Source of the DNA: Eupeodes corollae
Taxonomy: Eukaryota; Arthropoda; Insecta; Diptera; Syrphidae
Assembly: GCF_945859685.1 (NCBI RefSeq)
Contig: NC_079149.1
Coordinates: forward strand, 38,095,136-38,159,135
Direction of reading: 5' to 3'
DNA length: 64,000 nt
Shown here: one piece after another, positions 60,451-64,000 of the stretch
Layout of the letters: the number at the start of each line of letters is the position of its first letter
Position numbering within the stretch: the first letter of the stretch is position 1
Translations under genes and position numbers: made by a program
The notes under the pieces: generated by a model
Databases searched by the model: none
Seen by the model: the letters and a program-made list of their open reading frames with translations, nothing else
What the model was told of the DNA's origin: nothing

Positions 60451-60459
60451 AACTCGTTC

Positions 60460-60473
60460 CAGGGGGGCCGGGA
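60460..60473 (+). promoter_or_regulatory. Polypurine tract before the 3' LTR
   Basis: AGGGGGGCCGGGA lies directly before the TG of the 3' LTR, the position where plus-strand DNA synthesis is primed. Two C interrupt it. Confidence 0.6.
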
Positions 60474-61034
60474 TGTTCAGGATTAAACAACATTCAATAT
60501 GTGTATCATCAAGTCAAACTATTTTACATTATTTATTTTATTTCAATCATTCAAATCATTCAATTCATCGAAATTTACTTTAAAATCATTCATACCTAAA
60601 CTCATAAAAATTATATCATTTACACATTTTACCAAACATTCAAACCATGCACTATGTTATTTCTATAAATTTAAAATTGTCCAGTTAATTTTTGCCTACT
60701 TAAATCTAATGTTAAAATTCATGCACAAACTTCTTATCAGCTACACAGTTATTTAGTTTCACTCAATTTTAATCTCGCATTCTCTTTTGTGGTCAAATTC
60801 TTGCACCTTGCAATCAAGAATTTATGCAAGAATCGACCTCTTGGATTTCGATCGTCAAGCTGTGCAGACATGGTAATATTTTGTATCACAAAACACATAA
60901 TTTAACAAATACAACACACATATATTTCACATATTGATTGGTGCCTCTTTAATTTTGTTGGTTACTTCAAAATCGAGTTAAACAAGAATAAATATAAAAC
61001 ATTTACATACAGTCTATTGATTCGTTCGCAAACA
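60474..61034 (+). repeat. 3' LTR of the BEL/Pao element
   Basis: 561 bp, TGTTCAGG...TTCGCAAACA, with AATAAA at 60987-60992. It differs from the 5' LTR mainly in the first 60 bases (ATATGTGTATC against ATATATTTATC) and around 60900-60970. Duplication copy 2 begins at the very next base. Confidence 0.93.
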
Positions 61035-61627
61035 AGTGTCAATTTGATTTTTCTCAAAATTGTTCAGAATGTTGAAAACAATATTTTTTATAAGTAAAAA
61101 TAAGTTCGAAGCCGTGATTTCAAATTTTTAAAAAAGTTATTTTAGTCGAAATACAATTTTTAAAAATTTTGAGCAATGTTTTTTTAGGTTTTAATTTTTT
61201 ATTAAAAAAAACTGTCCATTTGATATTTCTCAAAATAATTGTTTTGTATCACGTTACAATATATTATATAAAATTTAATTCAAGTCTCTAGCGTTTTTGG
61301 TTCGTAAGATATGTAGGGTTAACCAAAATTTTCACCTTTTTTTAAACTGCTATGGTAAAATAACCATCCACGCAATTTTCTTGAGAGCCCTTTCTGCATC
61401 TTTCTGCCTTATTATCTGTATAACAAAATTTATTTAAAGTCGGTGTCTTTTCTGGTTCTTGAGCTATAGACGACGAAAAAACCATTGTGAATTAACGTAC
61501 ACACGCACGCACAGACATCTTTCTAAAAATCTTTTATTTCGACTCTAAGGACCTTGAAACGTCGGAAAATTTCTAAATTTTCAATTTGACAATTCGGACC
61601 CATTACAATAACTTCCTATGGGAAGTT
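61035..61627 (+). repeat. Satellite-bearing dispersed repeat, copy E (end part)
   Basis: Contains less than two monomers, then the shared terminal segment and hairpin. It is cut at its left side exactly by the BEL 3' LTR, at the monomer position AGTGTCAATTTG that corresponds to 33238 in copy B. Confidence 0.85.
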
Positions 61628-64000
61628 TATAATGGTTCTGTTTAACTGACGCAACAAAACAGTCGATTTATTGAAAACAACTTCAGGTAAGCGTATTATT
61701 TTGCTTCTTCGTGACCTCCAATATTGTGCGATAAGTGAAGTCAGAAACCTACGCAGATAAACCCGAGACAATACATTTCTTAAAAAACTACTTCACTTGT
61801 TATTTCTGACATAAAACCTTGTTGCTGTAAAAAGTTATCGAAAATTGGAACCCTCGGTCGGAATTTATTAAAGCTACCCAATGCGGCCATTTGCCCGAAA
61901 TTAATTGTGATTATAATTTCCTTATAAAAACGCTAAATTCTTGGTTATAACATTAAACTATATGAGTTTTATTTCTTCTTTAAGTTTAAAAAAACACGCT
62001 TTAAATTCAATAGAAAGGTACAAAATTCCATTTCTAACACTAGAGCTACAAATTCTAATGGCCTTAAACTGATTTAAGGCTGTCTCTGTCCTAATGACAG
62101 AAACCCTATCCAGAAAAAGTATGCAGCCCGCTGTCGATAAGATTCCTATAGAAGAGCTCCGAAGTCGTACCAAGATAACTACTAATGCTAATAGCTATCT
62201 GAAATCAAGAGCTCTGTGATGATCATCAGCCTTATTCTTCATCGGGTTTTTTTCGAGAATTTCCATTTATCAGTATTCTGCTATTCATACTCAAAGTAGG
62301 CATTATCGTGAACTCATTCATTATGCAATTTTAATCCGCATAATGTTTTGGAATTTTCTTTTAATGGGTCGTCTAAATTACATTATTTTTTATTATAAGA
62401 ATACTTCTTTGTAATCAAAAAATTATTAACATTTTAAGGAGTAAAACGACAAACAAAGACAATATCACTGCAATTATATCCGAAATAAAAATTATTGCAG
62501 ATATTGCCAAAAATAACAAAAGTGGGCTTGTAGTACGCCCAATATCTCCTATTATAAAATTTTGACTAAATGAAACCCACATTTGAATTCAGTTCAACCC
62601 TTTGTTGTAAATTACATTCAGCTAGAAACCTTTAGCAAGCAATTAAATTCTTGATTCTGTATAATGGATTAATTCGCTAAATAATTTGAAGATTCTGTGT
62701 TCTTTTATTGAACAGAACGTTTTTATAAACCTATGATTTTAAAATAATTGATTACATTTTGATTGGCAGTATCATAAATCAATTGGGGTATTGCACCTAA
62801 AACAGATGTCATCCAAATTTCAGTAAAAACAAAATCGGTAACCTGTAACAGCCAACTTTTGAATGGTCAAATTATGCCATAAACTTACAATTTGAAACAA
62901 ACTGTCAGTCTCTGTAAATGAAGTGGCTTTTTAATAATAAGCTTGAGGGTTTTTCAATCCACAGATATGATAATTTTGTTTGTCAGCATTGATGCCAACA
63001 TTCGCGTCTATATGCACCGTTCAACAAAGGAGACCATGACTGTTGTCGCATAAGCGTTCGAGTTCTTCCTTTCACCCAAAACCCCTTAGGGAATATAACC
63101 TTTAATTTTAAAAAGAACCACTATATGGCTCAACATGTACATTTGAAGTAATATCGTTTCACTAGTTATGAAGTCTGGATGACGATCCTAACTTACGCCT
63201 AGATTACATCTTTCAAAGTAACTTCTTAAAATAAATAGATCCATTAAGAGAATCATTTTTAATGTACAGTATCTATAGATTCTTCTTTAAGAAAAATGAA
63301 TGTTATGTTAATTAGAATTTTCATTAAAAAAAAAAAAACAAAATGTTCAACAAAATAAACTTGAAACTCTAAATGAAACATTCATTCTCTTTTTGTTTCT
63401 AAACAACTAAGAAACCCTCATCAACAATCTGTCTCCAGCTCATCACAACTTTCAAAAACAAAAAACAAAAAAATACCCAAAAATAGCGCTCACCCTCCTG
63501 GAAAAGTAAAAACATCAATAAAAACTCATCTTAACACCGCTAAATGACATAAAACCACACTAAATGAATAATTACCTAACCAAATCCTTTTTTCCCCTAG
63601 GTAGGTAAGTATACACACCGTTTTTGTTATTCTAAGCACGCCTTTAGGCCGAAAATCAATCTGGTTTATGTAGGACTGATTTTCTTCTTTCTTTTTTTTT
63701 TGTCCCTTAGGGTTTTGTGCCTGAGGGAAACCAGCATCATACCACCATCGGAAAAAAAAGAAAGGTTGAGTTCGAAAAACACATTTATAAAAAAAATTAA
63801 AGTTAATTTAAACTCACGTCCTCCATGCAAAAGATTCCCTAAAGCTAAAAGACTATATGCCTACTTATTCCAAAACGAGATATTACCTTTAAAATTATGC
63901 GCAAAAACAGGATACACAAACGAGAGAAACCCAAAAAACGAGTAAACCAAGACCAACATAACGTTTTCCCGGTGCCGATCTCGGTGCCGTTGTCGATTCC
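61035..64000. repeat. Large duplication, copy 2 (runs off the window)
   Basis: Same orientation and order as 33238-36108. 61035-61627 is the end part of the satellite-bearing repeat (copy E), with the monomer, the ACACACGCACGCACAGACAT segment and the CTTCCTATGGGAAG hairpin. The unique part follows. 61686-61789 is present here but absent from copy 1. The 81-codon frame at 63700-63945 matches 35808-36053 with one base change. The two copies are still nearly identical at the window edge. Confidence 0.9.

Larger units (their letters stand above)
54291..61034 (+). mobile_element. BEL/Pao LTR retrotransposon, full length (6.7 kb)
   Basis: Two ~565-bp direct LTRs, both TGTTCAGG...GCAAACA, bound one gag-pol region with all BEL/Pao domains in the usual order: gag, zinc knuckles, protease, RT, RNase H and integrase. 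A primer binding site follows the left LTR and a purine-rich tract precedes the right LTR. By eye the LTRs differ at roughly 20 positions plus a few indels, so the insertion is not brand new. The only obvious coding lesion is one in-frame TGA inside the integrase. No env-like frame is present. The left flank (GTTTC) and right flank (AGTGT) do not form the expected short TSD. This is the best-preserved element in the window. Confidence 0.95.

Overview
This window looks like non-genic DNA from an insect genome, most likely a fly. It is AT-rich, full of homopolymer runs and short microsatellites, and carries decayed transposable elements typical of Diptera. No host protein-coding gene, tRNA or rRNA gene could be supported. 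Nearly everything recognisable is a transposon or a fragment of one, so the window reads as intergenic or long-intron sequence. A run of exactly 200 N (47604-47803) marks a scaffold gap. The species cannot be named from the sequence.

Layout. 1-4442: an RTE-type endonuclease on the minus strand that runs off the left edge, then plus-strand remnants of at least three non-LTR retrotransposons. 7293-9505: a headless SINE, a second copy of the retrotransposon 3' end seen at 3465, and a decayed Tc1/mariner-superfamily transposase. 13565-16489: a cluster of non-LTR remnants, one carrying a tRNA-derived SINE with a perfect 16-bp target site duplication (TSD). 18899-20294: a pogo/Tigger-type transposon with both terminal inverted repeats (TIRs). 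22356-25800: a Helitron-like fragment beside a minus-strand CR1/Jockey-type retrotransposon that was itself split by a MITE and by a 1-kb satellite-bearing repeat. 31713-44672: three more copies of that repeat, one with another transposon inside it and one containing an inverted monomer pair, plus a mariner fragment and an R1/LOA-type reverse transcriptase. 48140-54083: a small reverse transcriptase (RT) scrap, a Tc1-type element with TIRs, and an internally deleted non-LTR element with a related 3' fragment. 54291-61034: a full-length BEL/Pao LTR retrotransposon whose gag-pol frame is interrupted by one in-frame TGA. 61035-64000: a second copy of the sequence at 33238-36108.

The best leads are: (a) the dispersed repeat family built of ~174-bp tandem monomers, with inverted or fold-back arrangements and a terminal hairpin, which is not a standard class I can name; (b) the ~2.9-kb duplication whose left edge falls exactly on the 3' LTR of the BEL element, where no TSD is found, suggesting ectopic recombination between BEL copies or an assembly join; (c) the BEL element itself, the only near-intact coding sequence here; and (d) the clear order of insertions in the nested clusters at 14130-15480 and 22600-25800. 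Families were assigned by reading protein motifs by eye. Superfamily calls are firmer than clade names.
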